From NCBI GenBank assembly GCA_028285345.1, contig JANQPT010000061.1:186001-250000 (forward strand): a stretch of 64,000 bases of DNA, read 5' to 3'. The notes below the pieces were generated by a model. The model had not been told where the DNA came from. It was given only the letters and a program-made list of their open reading frames with translations, and ran no database searches. Every line of letters starts with the position of its first letter. The stretch's first letter is position 1. Source of the stretch: Planctomycetales bacterium (GTDB taxonomy: Bacteria > Planctomycetota > Planctomycetia > Planctomycetales > Planctomycetaceae). Shown here piece by piece: positions 27,536 to 37,200 of the stretch. The position numbers and the translations under genes are program-made.

Positions 27536-27877
27536 CTAAACTGGTTCCAAAAACACATCCAGTCCCTTGCTGTCCGGCATTCCGCTGCCGTGGGTTTCGC
27601 CTCCCATCAATTCGCACGACCAGAGTCCGTAACTGATGAACAACAACCCCGGCGGCAATTCATCTCCGCGGCTGGTTTTGCAGGGGACGGTCACTTCGCC
27701 ATGTTCATTCCACATCCGGACCTGGTCGCCGTCGCTGAGACCCAGCCGCTGCATATCCTCCGTACAGATTTGCAGCGTGCCGATCTCGTCCAGATAGCCG
27801 TCAGTGTATTTGCCCTCATTGAGCGTCGTCCCCTGCCGGCTCGTTCGGCCGGGAATCAGGATGAATTCTTCTGCCAT
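27536..27877 (-). CDS. fwdD: Formylmethanofuran dehydrogenase subunit D-like (molybdopterin dinucleotide-binding)
   Basis: A 113-residue protein consisting only of a molybdopterin dinucleotide-binding beta-barrel. FILIPGRTSRQGTTLNEGK at the start, then LGLSDGDQVRMWNEHGEVTVPC and PPGLLFISYGLWSCELM, match the FwdD/FmdD pattern. In archaeal enzymes this subunit binds the guanine dinucleotide end of the pterin cofactor held by subunit B. It is the first gene of the set, 288 bp before the B gene, with the repeat element in between. Confidence 0.86.
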   Translation of the reverse strand: MAEEFILIPGRTSRQGTTLNEGKYTDGYLDEIGTLQICTEDMQRLGLSDGDQVRMWNEHGEVTVPCKTSRGDELPPGLLFISYGLWSCELMGGETHGSGMPDSKGLDVFLEPV

Positions 27878-28155
27878 CTTCTACCAATTTCATCAATTCG
27901 CACACTGGCGCGCGATTGCGGATTTCTTGAGGGCCGCATGTTTGGCCACCCTTTGATTCCAATTCTCGCAGGCGATACGCGCGAAATCAATCGTGCCTGA
28001 GCAGCGTTCTCATGGTCCGGCGTGAATTCACGATGAATAGCCGGCCGTTTCTCGTTTATCGGCACGCGGCACGTTGATTGCTTCACCGGAATCCGACCGG
28101 TATCATCAAGTTGTGACGTCGATTCCGTCTGTACGGTTCCTTTGGGGGAATGGGA

Positions 28156-29628
28156 ATGCCAAGTTGCAAACGTCGTGCCAAACTGTTTACCGGACTCCTG
28201 TTGGCTGCGGTCACCTGTCTCGGTTCGGTTGCCGCTGAGGGCTTCGGCGACGATTGGCGCCAGTTTCGCGGCCCGAATTGCAGCGGCATTTCCCGGTCTG
28301 AGGTCTCATTGCCCACGAAGTTTTCGTTTGAAGACAAGGTGCTTTGGTCACACGAAGTAGGAGACGGTATTGCCTCAGCCGTCATTGCCGACGGCCGATG
28401 TTATTGCACCGGGCTACTTGGCGACACCGAAACAGAGGGGATATTTGTCGTCTATTGCTTCGACGCTACGACCGGGACGGAACATTGGCGGCGGGAGTTC
28501 ACCACGGGCGACTTGCCGCGGATCACCCGCCCTAACAGCCACGCCTCCTCGACGCCTGCAACTGACGGCGAGCGTGTTTACGTATATTTCTCGACCCTGG
28601 GATTAATGGTTCTGGACTGCAAAACAGGGCAGGACGTCTGGAAAGAGCCGATCGAGCAGCCGCAGTATCTGCTCGGCTGGGGAGCCGCTTCGTCGCCGGT
28701 GCTTGTTAACGACATGGTCGTGTTTGCCCAGGACGACGATCTCAACCCATTTATCGCCGCCTGGGAGGCGAAATCCGGCAGTTTGCAGTGGCGGACGGAA
28801 CGTCCCGACATGCTGGGCGGGTACGCAGCCCCCGTGCTGTGCACCGCCAACGGCCGCACCGATATCGTGCTGGCCGGTTCTGGAAAAATGAAAGGCTATG
28901 ACCCCTCCGACGGCAAAGAACTGTGGACCTGCAATTCGCTGCTTCGGACCGTGATGACCACACCGGTCGTCGCGGGCGACCGCATTTTCATCACGATCCA
29001 AAGTTACGGCGACACCGATCGGCACCTCAAACCGGCGCTGTTGGAATGGAAGGACACAAACCAGGACGGAAAGCTCAGCCGCGAGGAAGTGCCCCGCGTC
29101 TTTTGGAAGAAGTTCGACAAGGGAGATGCAAACAAAGATGACTTGCTGGTCGATCAAGAGATCGACGCCGCATTTCAGTCGCCGAACAACATGGTTGGGG
29201 GCGGGAATATCATTCAGTCCATTCGTGGCGGCGGAATGGGCGATGTGACGAAAACACATCTTGATTGGAATCTTGACAGTCGCGCGCCTTCGAATCTGTC
29301 TTCCCCGCTCGTCGTCGACGGCCGTTTGTTCTTGGTCAAGAAAGGCGGGCTGTCGAGTTGCTTCGATGCGGAAGATGGAAAGACGCTGTGGAAGCTAAAG
29401 CGGATTCGGAACCTGGGCGATTACTATGCCTCGCCGGTCTACGGTGACGGCAAGATATACGTCACCGGCGAGAATGGCTTCGTCGTTGTGCTGGAGAACG
29501 GTTCCAAGCTAAAACGGCTGGCGAAGAACGACATGGGCGAAAGCATTCTCGCCACACCCTCGATCGCCGACGGCAAGTTGTTCTTCCGTACGCGTAACCG
29601 ATTGATCGTCGTTGGTGAAGAGTCGTAA
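28156..29628 (+). CDS. PQQ-like beta-propeller protein with inserted EF-hands
   Basis: A 490-residue secreted protein. ATG 28156 is better spaced from the GGGGG site than ATG 28150. A signal peptide (LFTGLLLAAVTCLGSVAA) precedes propeller blades (CFDATTGTEHWRRE, VLDCKTGQDVWKE, GYDPSDGKELWTC, CFDAEDGKTLWKL). Between blades, near residues 299-345, lie two EF-hand loops, DTNQDGKLSREE and DANKDDLLVDQE, with acidic or polar residues at the calcium positions. It is paralogous to the protein at 22281 (shared W-RGP-GIS opening). The substrate is unknown. Confidence 0.87.
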   Translation: MPSCKRRAKLFTGLLLAAVTCLGSVAAEGFGDDWRQFRGPNCSGISRSEVSLPTKFSFEDKVLWSHEVGDGIASAVIADGRCYCTGLLGDTETEGIFVVYCFDATTGTEHWRREFTTGDLPRITRPNSHASSTPATDGERVYVYFSTLGLMVLDCKTGQDVWKEPIEQPQYLLGWGAASSPVLVNDMVVFAQDDDLNPFIAAWEAKSGSLQWRTERPDMLGGYAAPVLCTANGRTDIVLAGSGKMKGYDPSDGKELWTCNSLLRTVMTTPVVAGDRIFITIQSYGDTDRHLKPALLEWKDTNQDGKLSREEVPRVFWKKFDKGDANKDDLLVDQEIDAAFQSPNNMVGGGNIIQSIRGGGMGDVTKTHLDWNLDSRAPSNLSSPLVVDGRLFLVKKGGLSSCFDAEDGKTLWKLKRIRNLGDYYASPVYGDGKIYVTGENGFVVVLENGSKLKRLAKNDMGESILATPSIADGKLFFRTRNRLIVVGEES

Positions 29629-29637
29629 GCCGCGCAG

Positions 29638-29664
29638 GGCTGGTTAAACCGGCCGTTTTATTTG
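29638..29664 (+). terminator. Rho-independent terminator
   Basis: Arms GGCTGGT (29638-29644) and ACCGGCC (29648-29654) pair with one wobble around a TAA loop. GTTTTATTTG follows. The site is ten bases after the stop of the EF-hand propeller gene. Confidence 0.7.
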
Positions 29665-29730
29665 TGACTGACCCAATACCGCTCCATGCAATTGTCCGGT
29701 ACAGCCGGACCTATCGGACGGGAGAGATTG

Positions 29731-31941
29731 ATGTTCGGCCGAAATCTTCTCATTTGTTCATTTCTGAGTTGCGTCGTCTTGCTGTCCGGATCAGCTGTCG
29801 CTGCCGGTCCTAACGTGGAAGTCGTGGTCGGTCCCGACGCGCCACCGCTGGAAACTCTCGCGGCGGAGGAATTGGCGGCACAATTCCGCACGCTGTTTGA
29901 AGCAGAACCGTCAATCGTTCAATCGGAGTCGAACAAAGCCGTGCCGCGCGTCTTGATTGGCAGCCCGGAAACGAACCCCGCTGTGAAAGAGGTCATCGGA
30001 GCGAACTGGCCGAAACTAAGCAAACAAGGGCATCTGATTCGCAGTCTGCAGGTCAACGGACAACCCGCGCTGGTGGTCGGAGGCGGCAGCCCGGTGGCGA
30101 CATTGTGGGCCGTTTATGAACTCGGCCAGCATTTCGGCATGCGATACACCGCTCACGGCGACCAGATCCCGGCCGTAAAGCCGGAATTCAAGCTCAGCGG
30201 CATCGACAAGACGCTTGAGCCGCAACACAAACAGCGGATCTGGCGGACAGTCAACGATTTCCCCATCGGTCCTGAATCGTGGGGGCTGGCGGAGCAGAAA
30301 CAGATGCTCCGGCAATTGGCAAAACTGAAATACAACCGCCTGATGATCAGCGTTTGGCCCTGGCAACCGTTTGTCGACTACGAATTTCAGGGCACGAAAA
30401 AGCAGACAGCGACTCTCTTCTTCGGCGAAGAATTCCCCGTCTCGGGCGATATCCCCGGCCGGGCTGCATTTCGAGGTGCGAAGGTCTTTACCAACCCCGA
30501 TTTCGCCAAAGCCAAAAACTATGAACAAATGACGGCGGCCGGGGTCAAGCTGCTCAGCGGGATCATCGACGAAGCCCATCGGTTGGGCATGCGGGTCGGA
30601 CTGAGCATCTCGCCGTTGGAGTTTCCCAAGGAATTTGCAGCAGTGCTGCCCGACGCGCCCGAGCCGCACGGCCTGAACAAACTCGTCATCGGGCCCGGGC
30701 CGGAGCAGACTCCGCAAGATCAGCAGCTGCTCGAATTGGTACGTACGAAAATTCGAGCGTACATTGAGGCCTATCCGGACATCGATGACATCTACCTCAC
30801 GATGCCCGAATTCCCCGCATGGGTGGCACACGCCGAGCAATCCTGGGACCAGCTTGATGCCAAAGTCGGACTGGCTGAGACCTTGAAATACCAAGATGCC
30901 ATCAAGGCGGCCCGAGAGCGGAAGACGATTGCGTCGGGAGACCGTGGTGAGAACGCCGTTAAGGGCAATATCGCCGCCATCGATTTTCTGCACAATCTCG
31001 ATCCGAACGGCCGGCTGTTTGTCTCGCCCAAGGGGCATGAAATCAAAGGCGTATTGACTGCGATGGATCCGGCGCTGTACCCCATCGCCGACAAGCTGAT
31101 TCCCGAGTACGTCGAGCTCTTGCATTTTGTCGATTACACCGCGCGGCGGGTGTTGGCGAATAAGGAACTGCTGGCCAAGTTGCCGCCCGCTGCCGCGAAA
31201 CGGAGTATGATCATCGTCACGCTGGCCGACGACAATGTCGGTGTGCTGCCGCAATTGGCGACGGGCGATATCCATCAACTGCTGGCCGAAACGAAGAAAC
31301 TTGGCTGGGCCGGCTTTTCCACACGCTACTGGCTGGTCGGCGACTTGGATCCGACGTTGCATTATCTCTCACGGGCGTCATTCGATCCCGGCGTCACCCC
31401 CAAGTCAGCCTATAACGACTTGTTCGACGGTATCTGCGGTCCCGGCGTCTCCCAGCGGACGACGTTAGCCTTTGAGGCGATCGAAAAAGCGACGGCAATT
31501 GTCGACAAGCACGGTCTCGGCTTTACGTTTCCCGTCCAGGGCATGGTGATGAAGCACTACGATTCCAGCCCTGCGCCCGACTGGTGGAAAGAAGCGAGCG
31601 ATGCGTACACCGAAGCGATGGTGGAGATGTACCGCGGTCAAACTCGGGCGGGCAAGGCGGGACGAAACTACATTCTCTATCACGCCAAACGTCACGAGTT
31701 CGCGGTCACCTATTTTGCCGCTCTCACGGCACTTCGCGCTGCCGCAGAGGCCCAAAAGGCGGGAGACAAGGAGAAGGCTTACAAGGAAATGGATAAGGCG
31801 GTCGAAGCGCTCTACAACGCGACCAAATGTCTGGGCGAAGTTGCAGTTTCCAACAGCGACCGCGGACTGATCGCCGTGATGGGCCATTACGGATTTCGTC
31901 CGCTGATGAAGGAATTTGATCGCATCGAGGCGGAAGAATGA
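29731..31941 (+). CDS. Secreted glycoside-hydrolase-like protein
   Basis: A 736-residue protein with a signal peptide (LLICSFLSCVVLLSGSAVAAG). ATG 29731 follows GGGAGA; the upstream ATG at 29686 lacks a site and spoils the signal. Residues ~25-150 look like the alpha/beta domain that precedes GH20 and GH67/GH115 barrels (LETLAAEELAAQFRTLF, ALVVGGGSPVATLWAVYELG). The middle part looks like a TIM barrel (LAKLKYNRLMISVWPWQPF, GIIDEAHRLGMRVGLSISP, DIDDIYLTMPEFP). I cannot assign a GH family or catalytic residues. It overlaps pdxA by 4 bases. Confidence 0.72.
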   Translation: MFGRNLLICSFLSCVVLLSGSAVAAGPNVEVVVGPDAPPLETLAAEELAAQFRTLFEAEPSIVQSESNKAVPRVLIGSPETNPAVKEVIGANWPKLSKQGHLIRSLQVNGQPALVVGGGSPVATLWAVYELGQHFGMRYTAHGDQIPAVKPEFKLSGIDKTLEPQHKQRIWRTVNDFPIGPESWGLAEQKQMLRQLAKLKYNRLMISVWPWQPFVDYEFQGTKKQTATLFFGEEFPVSGDIPGRAAFRGAKVFTNPDFAKAKNYEQMTAAGVKLLSGIIDEAHRLGMRVGLSISPLEFPKEFAAVLPDAPEPHGLNKLVIGPGPEQTPQDQQLLELVRTKIRAYIEAYPDIDDIYLTMPEFPAWVAHAEQSWDQLDAKVGLAETLKYQDAIKAARERKTIASGDRGENAVKGNIAAIDFLHNLDPNGRLFVSPKGHEIKGVLTAMDPALYPIADKLIPEYVELLHFVDYTARRVLANKELLAKLPPAAAKRSMIIVTLADDNVGVLPQLATGDIHQLLAETKKLGWAGFSTRYWLVGDLDPTLHYLSRASFDPGVTPKSAYNDLFDGICGPGVSQRTTLAFEAIEKATAIVDKHGLGFTFPVQGMVMKHYDSSPAPDWWKEASDAYTEAMVEMYRGQTRAGKAGRNYILYHAKRHEFAVTYFAALTALRAAAEAQKAGDKEKAYKEMDKAVEALYNATKCLGEVAVSNSDRGLIAVMGHYGFRPLMKEFDRIEAEE

Positions 31942-32972
31942 CCGCCGACCGGCCGCGTGTCGCGCTCACGATGGGGGATGTCGCCGGAATCGGTCCGGAA
32001 ATCTGCGTGCGAGCCGCCGTTGATCCTGAACTTTTGCAACTCGTCCATCCAATTGTCATTGGACATCCGCTGCTGCTCGAGCGCGCCGTTGATCTTCTCG
32101 AGGTGAGACGAGAAGTCAAGTCGATCGACGCACTCACAGGTGCGAAGCCAGGTTCAGATGCAATTTACTGCTACAATCCCGGCGCGGATGATGTGATCGA
32201 GGTTCCACCGGCGACTGTCGATCCTCGCGCGGGACGCGCCGCGTTTGAGTATCTCTCCGCCGCTGCGCAAGCGGCTTTGAGCGGGGAGGTCGACGCAATT
32301 GTCACCGCACCGCTGAACAAGGCTGCATTGCATGCAGCGGGATTAAACTACCCGGGTCATACGGAGATCCTGGCGGAGATATGCGATGTGGACGATTTCG
32401 GCATGATGCTCTACATGCCGCCCGGAACCGGCGTCGCCTCCCCGCACGGGTTGGGAGTCGTGCACGTCACCTTGCACACGTCGATCCGCAGCGTGCCCGA
32501 CTTGCTTTCGACAGCCGCGATCCGGGAAAAGATCGGACTGATGCGGCACTTCATGATGCGAATCGGATGTGACCCACCCCGCTTGGCGGTCTGCGCGCTC
32601 AATCCGCACGCCGGCGAGGACGGTTTGTTCGGAGATGAAGAGTCCCGCCTCATCGCGCCCGCCGTCGAGGCTGCGGTGCAACTGGGATGGCAGGTGACCG
32701 GCCCGCTGCCCGCCGACACTCTGATGCAACGTGCCTGCGGCGGCGAGTTCGACGGCGTGATCGCCATGTATCACGACCAGGGTCACATTGCGCTGAAACT
32801 GCTTGGTTTCGAGAGCGCGGTCAACGTGACGCTCGGATTGCCGATCATCCGCACCAGCCCCAGTCACGGCACGGCGTATGACATCGCCTGGCAAGGAACC
32901 GCACGAATGGAGGGCATGCAGCAGGCGGTTCGAGTGGCCGCTAAGTTGGCGCTTGCGGGTCCATTGAACTGA
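31938..32972 (+). CDS. pdxA: 4-hydroxythreonine-4-phosphate dehydrogenase
   Basis: Vitamin B6 synthesis enzyme that oxidises 4-phosphohydroxy-threonine. The protein has 344 residues. Metal-site histidines appear in YPGHTEILAE, LNPHAGEDGLFG and YHDQGHIALKLLG, and the C-terminal TSPSHGTAYDIAW is typical. The start overlaps the preceding gene as ATGA, an unusual partner for pdxA. Some PdxA homologues act in sugar-acid degradation, so the link with a glycosidase-like gene leaves that option open. Confidence 0.93.
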   Translation: MTADRPRVALTMGDVAGIGPEICVRAAVDPELLQLVHPIVIGHPLLLERAVDLLEVRREVKSIDALTGAKPGSDAIYCYNPGADDVIEVPPATVDPRAGRAAFEYLSAAAQAALSGEVDAIVTAPLNKAALHAAGLNYPGHTEILAEICDVDDFGMMLYMPPGTGVASPHGLGVVHVTLHTSIRSVPDLLSTAAIREKIGLMRHFMMRIGCDPPRLAVCALNPHAGEDGLFGDEESRLIAPAVEAAVQLGWQVTGPLPADTLMQRACGGEFDGVIAMYHDQGHIALKLLGFESAVNVTLGLPIIRTSPSHGTAYDIAWQGTARMEGMQQAVRVAAKLALAGPLN

Positions 32973-33402
32973 TCGCGTGCGGCGTCGACGATTCGAACAG
33001 CTCTCGCACGGTCGAACGGTTCAAGACGATAATCGAAAACACGCCCAACGCTGTACCATACGGCATAATAATGCAACAAATGGCTGAAACGACAATGCAA
33101 AACGTCCAGTGGCTACGCTTTGCAAGGGCGCGTCCGGTCAGCAGCATTGCAGCGGCGAACATCCAGCCCACAATGATCGTTGCCGACGCGAACACGACGA
33201 ACATCGTTCCAATGATCTGTTTATCGTCTCCAAATGCCGCCATCGGGCGATGGCCGGCGTCTTCCAGCGCCGACGGCGAAAAAAGAATTACGAGCCCCAT
33301 CGTCAGATGAAAGACCGGAAAGCAGGCAAAGAGTCCGGTAATTCCGGCGGCGATATAATAAAATATCGAGAGCAGTCTGAGGTGTTCTTCGTCCTGTTGC
33401 AC
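32941..33402 (-). CDS. Small four-helix membrane protein
   Basis: A 153-residue protein with a GTG start and four hydrophobic helices (about 10-40, 62-84, 95-115 and 118-130). A polar loop between the first two contains DAGHRPMAAFGDD. Function is not recognised. Its 3' end overlaps the convergent pdxA end by 32 bases. It diverges from the MgtC-like gene across the region with tandem dyads. Confidence 0.68.
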   Translation of the reverse strand: MQQDEEHLRLLSIFYYIAAGITGLFACFPVFHLTMGLVILFSPSALEDAGHRPMAAFGDDKQIIGTMFVVFASATIIVGWMFAAAMLLTGRALAKRSHWTFCIVVSAICCIIMPYGTALGVFSIIVLNRSTVRELFESSTPHAISSMDPQAPT

Positions 33403-33486
33403 GCGGCTGAGCTCCGGACTCGAGGCGGGTCTGGGGACTGCGAGTTGAGATCGAAATATCAGTCGCCCAAGCGGGCTGTCAGGCGA

Positions 33487-33526
33487 TCAATCACGTCTCT
33501 GATTGTTCAATCATGTCTCTGATTGT
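33487..33526. promoter_or_regulatory. Two tandem 20-bp dyad repeats, candidate operator
   Basis: TCAATCACGTCTCTGATTGT (33487-33506) is repeated immediately at 33507-33526 with a single C to T change. Each copy is an interrupted palindrome, CAATCA-N6-TGATTG. The pair lies in the divergent region upstream of the MgtC-like gene, 78 bases before its start, which suggests a repressor or activator site. Confidence 0.6.
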
Positions 33527-33603
33527 ACCGGCGACAATTGAACAGAAGCAACGCCTCGTGTTCTCGGACCGAGGGCGGAGCCGCCGTTGAGCCTGGAGGG
33601 AAT

Positions 33604-34092
33604 ATGATCGAATCTTTGATGAATGAAGCGAAAATGTACCTGCCGCTGGAAACGGCGTTCCAAATGCTGATGGCGGTCCTCGCGGGCGCTCTGATCGGAT
33701 GGGAGCGCGAGAAACAAGATAAGCCGGCCGGATTGCGGACACACATCTTGGTGTCGTTGGGGGCAGCGGTGTTTATGATCGGCGCAATCGAGCTCTCGAT
33801 GGACAGCCAGATGGATCACGGCGCGATCCGGTTGGATCCGGTCCGCGCACTGGCGGGTATCATCGGAGGAGTCGGTTTTCTGGGAGCGGGTACGATCATC
33901 CAATCGCGCGGAGAAGTGCAAGGAATCACAACCGCCGCCAGTATTTGGATCTCCGCAGCCCTCGGCACCAGTTGTGGAATGGGCCGGTACCAGCTGGCAA
34001 TCCTGGGAGGTGTCCTGGCATTCCTGGTACTCTGGGCATTAGCACGCCTCGAAACTCAGACTCAGCTAAACAACCCGTCGCGGCGAGAATAG
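33604..34092 (+). CDS. MgtC/SapB family membrane protein
   Basis: A 162-residue protein. ATG 33604 follows GGAGGG directly; the frame is open from 33523 but has no better site. Helices carry the MgtC-family signatures GWEREKQDKPAGLRTHILVSLG, GFLGAGTII and GITTAASIWISAALG. MgtC-like proteins are associated with survival at low magnesium and with ATP synthase or phosphate control in pathogens. This short form lacks the C-terminal soluble domain of Salmonella MgtC. The tandem dyads upstream hint at specific regulation. Confidence 0.88.
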   Translation: MIESLMNEAKMYLPLETAFQMLMAVLAGALIGWEREKQDKPAGLRTHILVSLGAAVFMIGAIELSMDSQMDHGAIRLDPVRALAGIIGGVGFLGAGTIIQSRGEVQGITTAASIWISAALGTSCGMGRYQLAILGGVLAFLVLWALARLETQTQLNNPSRRE

Positions 34093-34204
34093 TCGGGCGA
34101 GCACTCCTGTTGAGTTCTCGTGATCGGTTCGACCGCGAAGACTGCTCTTGCGGCAATTTCTGCCGATCGATTACAACACTCGCCCCCAAAGAGAGTTAGT
34201 GCGC

Positions 34205-34221
34205 TTTGAGATGATCTCAAA
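34205..34221. promoter_or_regulatory. Perfect palindrome upstream of the 1087-residue protein
   Basis: TTTGAGA-TGA-TCTCAAA lies 69 bases before the start at 34290. It could be an operator or a small hairpin. No further support is visible. Confidence 0.35.
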
Positions 34222-34289
34222 ACCCCTTTGGCAGTATTCTGTGGACGTACGGGTCGCGTCTGAATCAATCTCCCGGCAAGGATGCCACG

Positions 34290-37200
34290 ATGATCTCCCT
34301 GTTGAAAAAGCTGGTTCGAGCGATCTGCGATCCAAGAACCGCGTATGGCGCGGCTTGCCTGCTCACCGGTATTCTCACCGCAACATTCGTGTGGGCCTGG
34401 CAGACTCAGTTTGCCATGCTCTTGGGCAACTCGATACCCGTGAGTATGGCGGCATTGCTGGCTGCCGCAACGGGAATCGGCGTCGGACTGGTGCCAAGTG
34501 CCGTCCGATTTTCACCGAGCCGATCTAGGCTTGTCGCCGGCGGCCTATTATTCGGCGTCGCTCTCTGGGTGCCGTTTTTTCCAACATTTCTGAGTTTTAC
34601 CAGTTGGGCGGCCCAGCAGTGCGGTCCGGCTTTGATCGATTACCCTTCGTTCCTCTTTGCATTTGCCTTTGGCACCGCCTTTCTGGGAGTTGGAATTCCT
34701 TGTGTTGCGCTCTGCATGAGCTGGATCGGGATTTCCACGTCATCCCAGCAACAGCAGGTCGATTCCGAGACCTCATTGACCACCAATGTCCACGTGGCAC
34801 CGCTGACCTTATTGACGTTTGGATTCGGTGGCGGATTCATCGTCGCCGGCAGCGGCCTGGGGCCATGGTTGGGAATTCACACCGCGTCGCTCGTTGCGTC
34901 AATCATTGCCGGCCTTGTGGGCCTGTATTGCCTTTGGCAGTCATCAGTCGTTTCGCGGGAACCTGTACCGGCTGCAACCCTCGACGAGCGACAGAGCAAA
35001 ATCTCTGGCGGTCGCAGCATGTTGCGGCAAGTTGGCGCCGGATTGGCAGCGGCACTGATCGGCGCGATGGCCGTGAATGCATCCCGCATGTCCGAACAAT
35101 TGTTCCTCAACTCCGGTGAATTGCACAGTCTCAGTTGGGCCGCCGCAGTGATCGGAGTTTCTCTAGGAATTGCCCTGGCGGCGTGGCGTGTTCGCCGCGG
35201 CGCGGACGTCGGCCAATTGTGGGGCCTCAGCCTGGCTCTGTTCACAGTCTGGGCGGTCGCCTTGACGGCGGCGTTCCCGATGTTGGTCGAGGCGACGTTG
35301 TGGATGAACTCCTATCAGTCGTCGCGGTTTCTAGCCATGTCGGCCCGTGCGGGAATCCTGGCGCTGTACTTCTTGCCAATGGGGCTAAGCTGTGGAGTCT
35401 TGGCGATTGCAGCGTGTCATTGGCGCGGCGTACGCCGGCCATTTAGCAGTCTTGTCCAGTTCGCAGTTATTCCGGTGGCGCTCGGAGCCTGCGGATACCA
35501 CTGTATTCAACTGTCTCGATTCGGACCGGCCGATTTAATGACGGCACTGACGGGTTGCTTGTGGGGCGCATTAGCCATTGTCTTGCTGGCCGCGCGCAGT
35601 CCGGTCATAGGCTGGACGCGACGGGCGATTCTGTCGGGGTGTTTTGCCGCCGTGGTTGTCAGCCCGCTCTGGAGGCACCACTACGATCCAGCGATGACCG
35701 CAAAGACGCTGTTCTCGACGGATATCTTCTTGGCATACCGCAGTGAGTTTGACAGACAAGATCTTCTTCAATTCGACGATGCAAGGCTGGACAAGATCGT
35801 GGCTGGGGATCGTCAAACCTACACGATTTGGAAACGCCGGGGCTCGCAGATCCAAATTCGCGAGAATGGTCTCTCCAAGCATGTCATCGCTTCCGATTCC
35901 GCACTTCACCCGCAGTACTCTGCGGAAATATTGCCGGGAATCGTTCCTCTAATGTTGCACGACCAGCCCGAACGGGTGATGTTTTTGGGGCTGGGGAGCG
36001 GCGTTCAAGTCGCGGCAGGGTTGCATTTTCCGCTGATCGACGTCGTCTGTGTCGAAGGCGACGAGTCCTATCTCGAGATGATGCGGCAAGAAGTGCTGCC
36101 CTCCGTTCGGAAGAATCCGCTCGTCGACGATCGCGTCAGTTTGCGACAGGCCGATCCTGTCTTAGTGGCATTGTGCGACCGGCAGGAGTTCGACGTCATC
36201 GTTTCATCGCCGGGATATAGTTCGCAAACAGGTTCGGCTTCCAGTTTCACGCGTGAGTTCTATCGGAACGTTGCTTCCCAATTGGCGCCGCACGGAATTT
36301 TCGCGCAGCGTTTCCGCTACATCGACTATGGTGCCGAGCCGCTTCGAATCGTCGCCCGCACGTTACAAAGCGTCTTCGAGAATGTTCTGTTCTTGCAGGC
36401 CGCTCAAGGCGAAATGCTGCTGCTGGCCAGCAACGATCCACAAGGCATCGTTCGCGAACACCTGTTGGAACGCGCCTCGCAGCCGCACGTTCAATCCGCC
36501 CTGGCGGATTGCGGCTGGCATTGGTCGATTTTGCTGAATCTGTCGGCACATAATGCGCAGCATCTGGAAGAACTGGCCGCTTACGGCGAGCCGGTTGTCA
36601 ATACAGTCTCCAGCGGCCACTTCTACTGCAATCTGCCGCGCGAAGTCATGCGGTGGGGTCAAAAACTTCAGGAAGTGTCGGCAATTCTTGTTCCGCAAAT
36701 GGGCCGCTTGCTCGACGAAATCGGCGACGAGAAAGACGATCCGGACTTGCTGGAACATCTTGCCGAAGTGACGGGCCAGCAAAAGCTAATCCGCGATTTC
36801 CCCGATCAATTCTGGGCTTATCGCGCCTCATTGCGGGAACAAGTGACCCGAGGCGCTTCCGATCGTTCTGTGATCCAACAAATTAAGCATCAGTTGGCCG
36901 GGCACAAATTTCACCCGCGCGACCGGCGGCGGATGAGGTACTTCAAGGCCCTCGGGGAAGCGGCCAAGTCTAAGTCGACGGAGGACATTCGCCGCGTGGG
37001 CTTGTTCGCGGCACCGTTCGACACGATGTTGAGCTATTTCCTGCATGAGGAAGTCGCCGAGCTCTATTCGCGCTCAGGCGACCAACGCGATCCAGCCGAC
37101 GAACTTCGCCATCGCCTGTATGCCACGTACTACTCGGTTCCCGGCGACCGTTCCGTTCGCAATATTGTCGACACGATGAATCTGCTCATGGACTACCCGG

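Noticed and set aside
27856-28086. 76-residue frame on the - strand upstream of fwdD
   Set aside because: Basic, low-complexity-like, no ribosome site, overlaps fwdD start.
30016-31362. 448-residue frame on the - strand
   Set aside because: Shadow opposite the glycosidase-like gene, which has a signal peptide and ribosome site.
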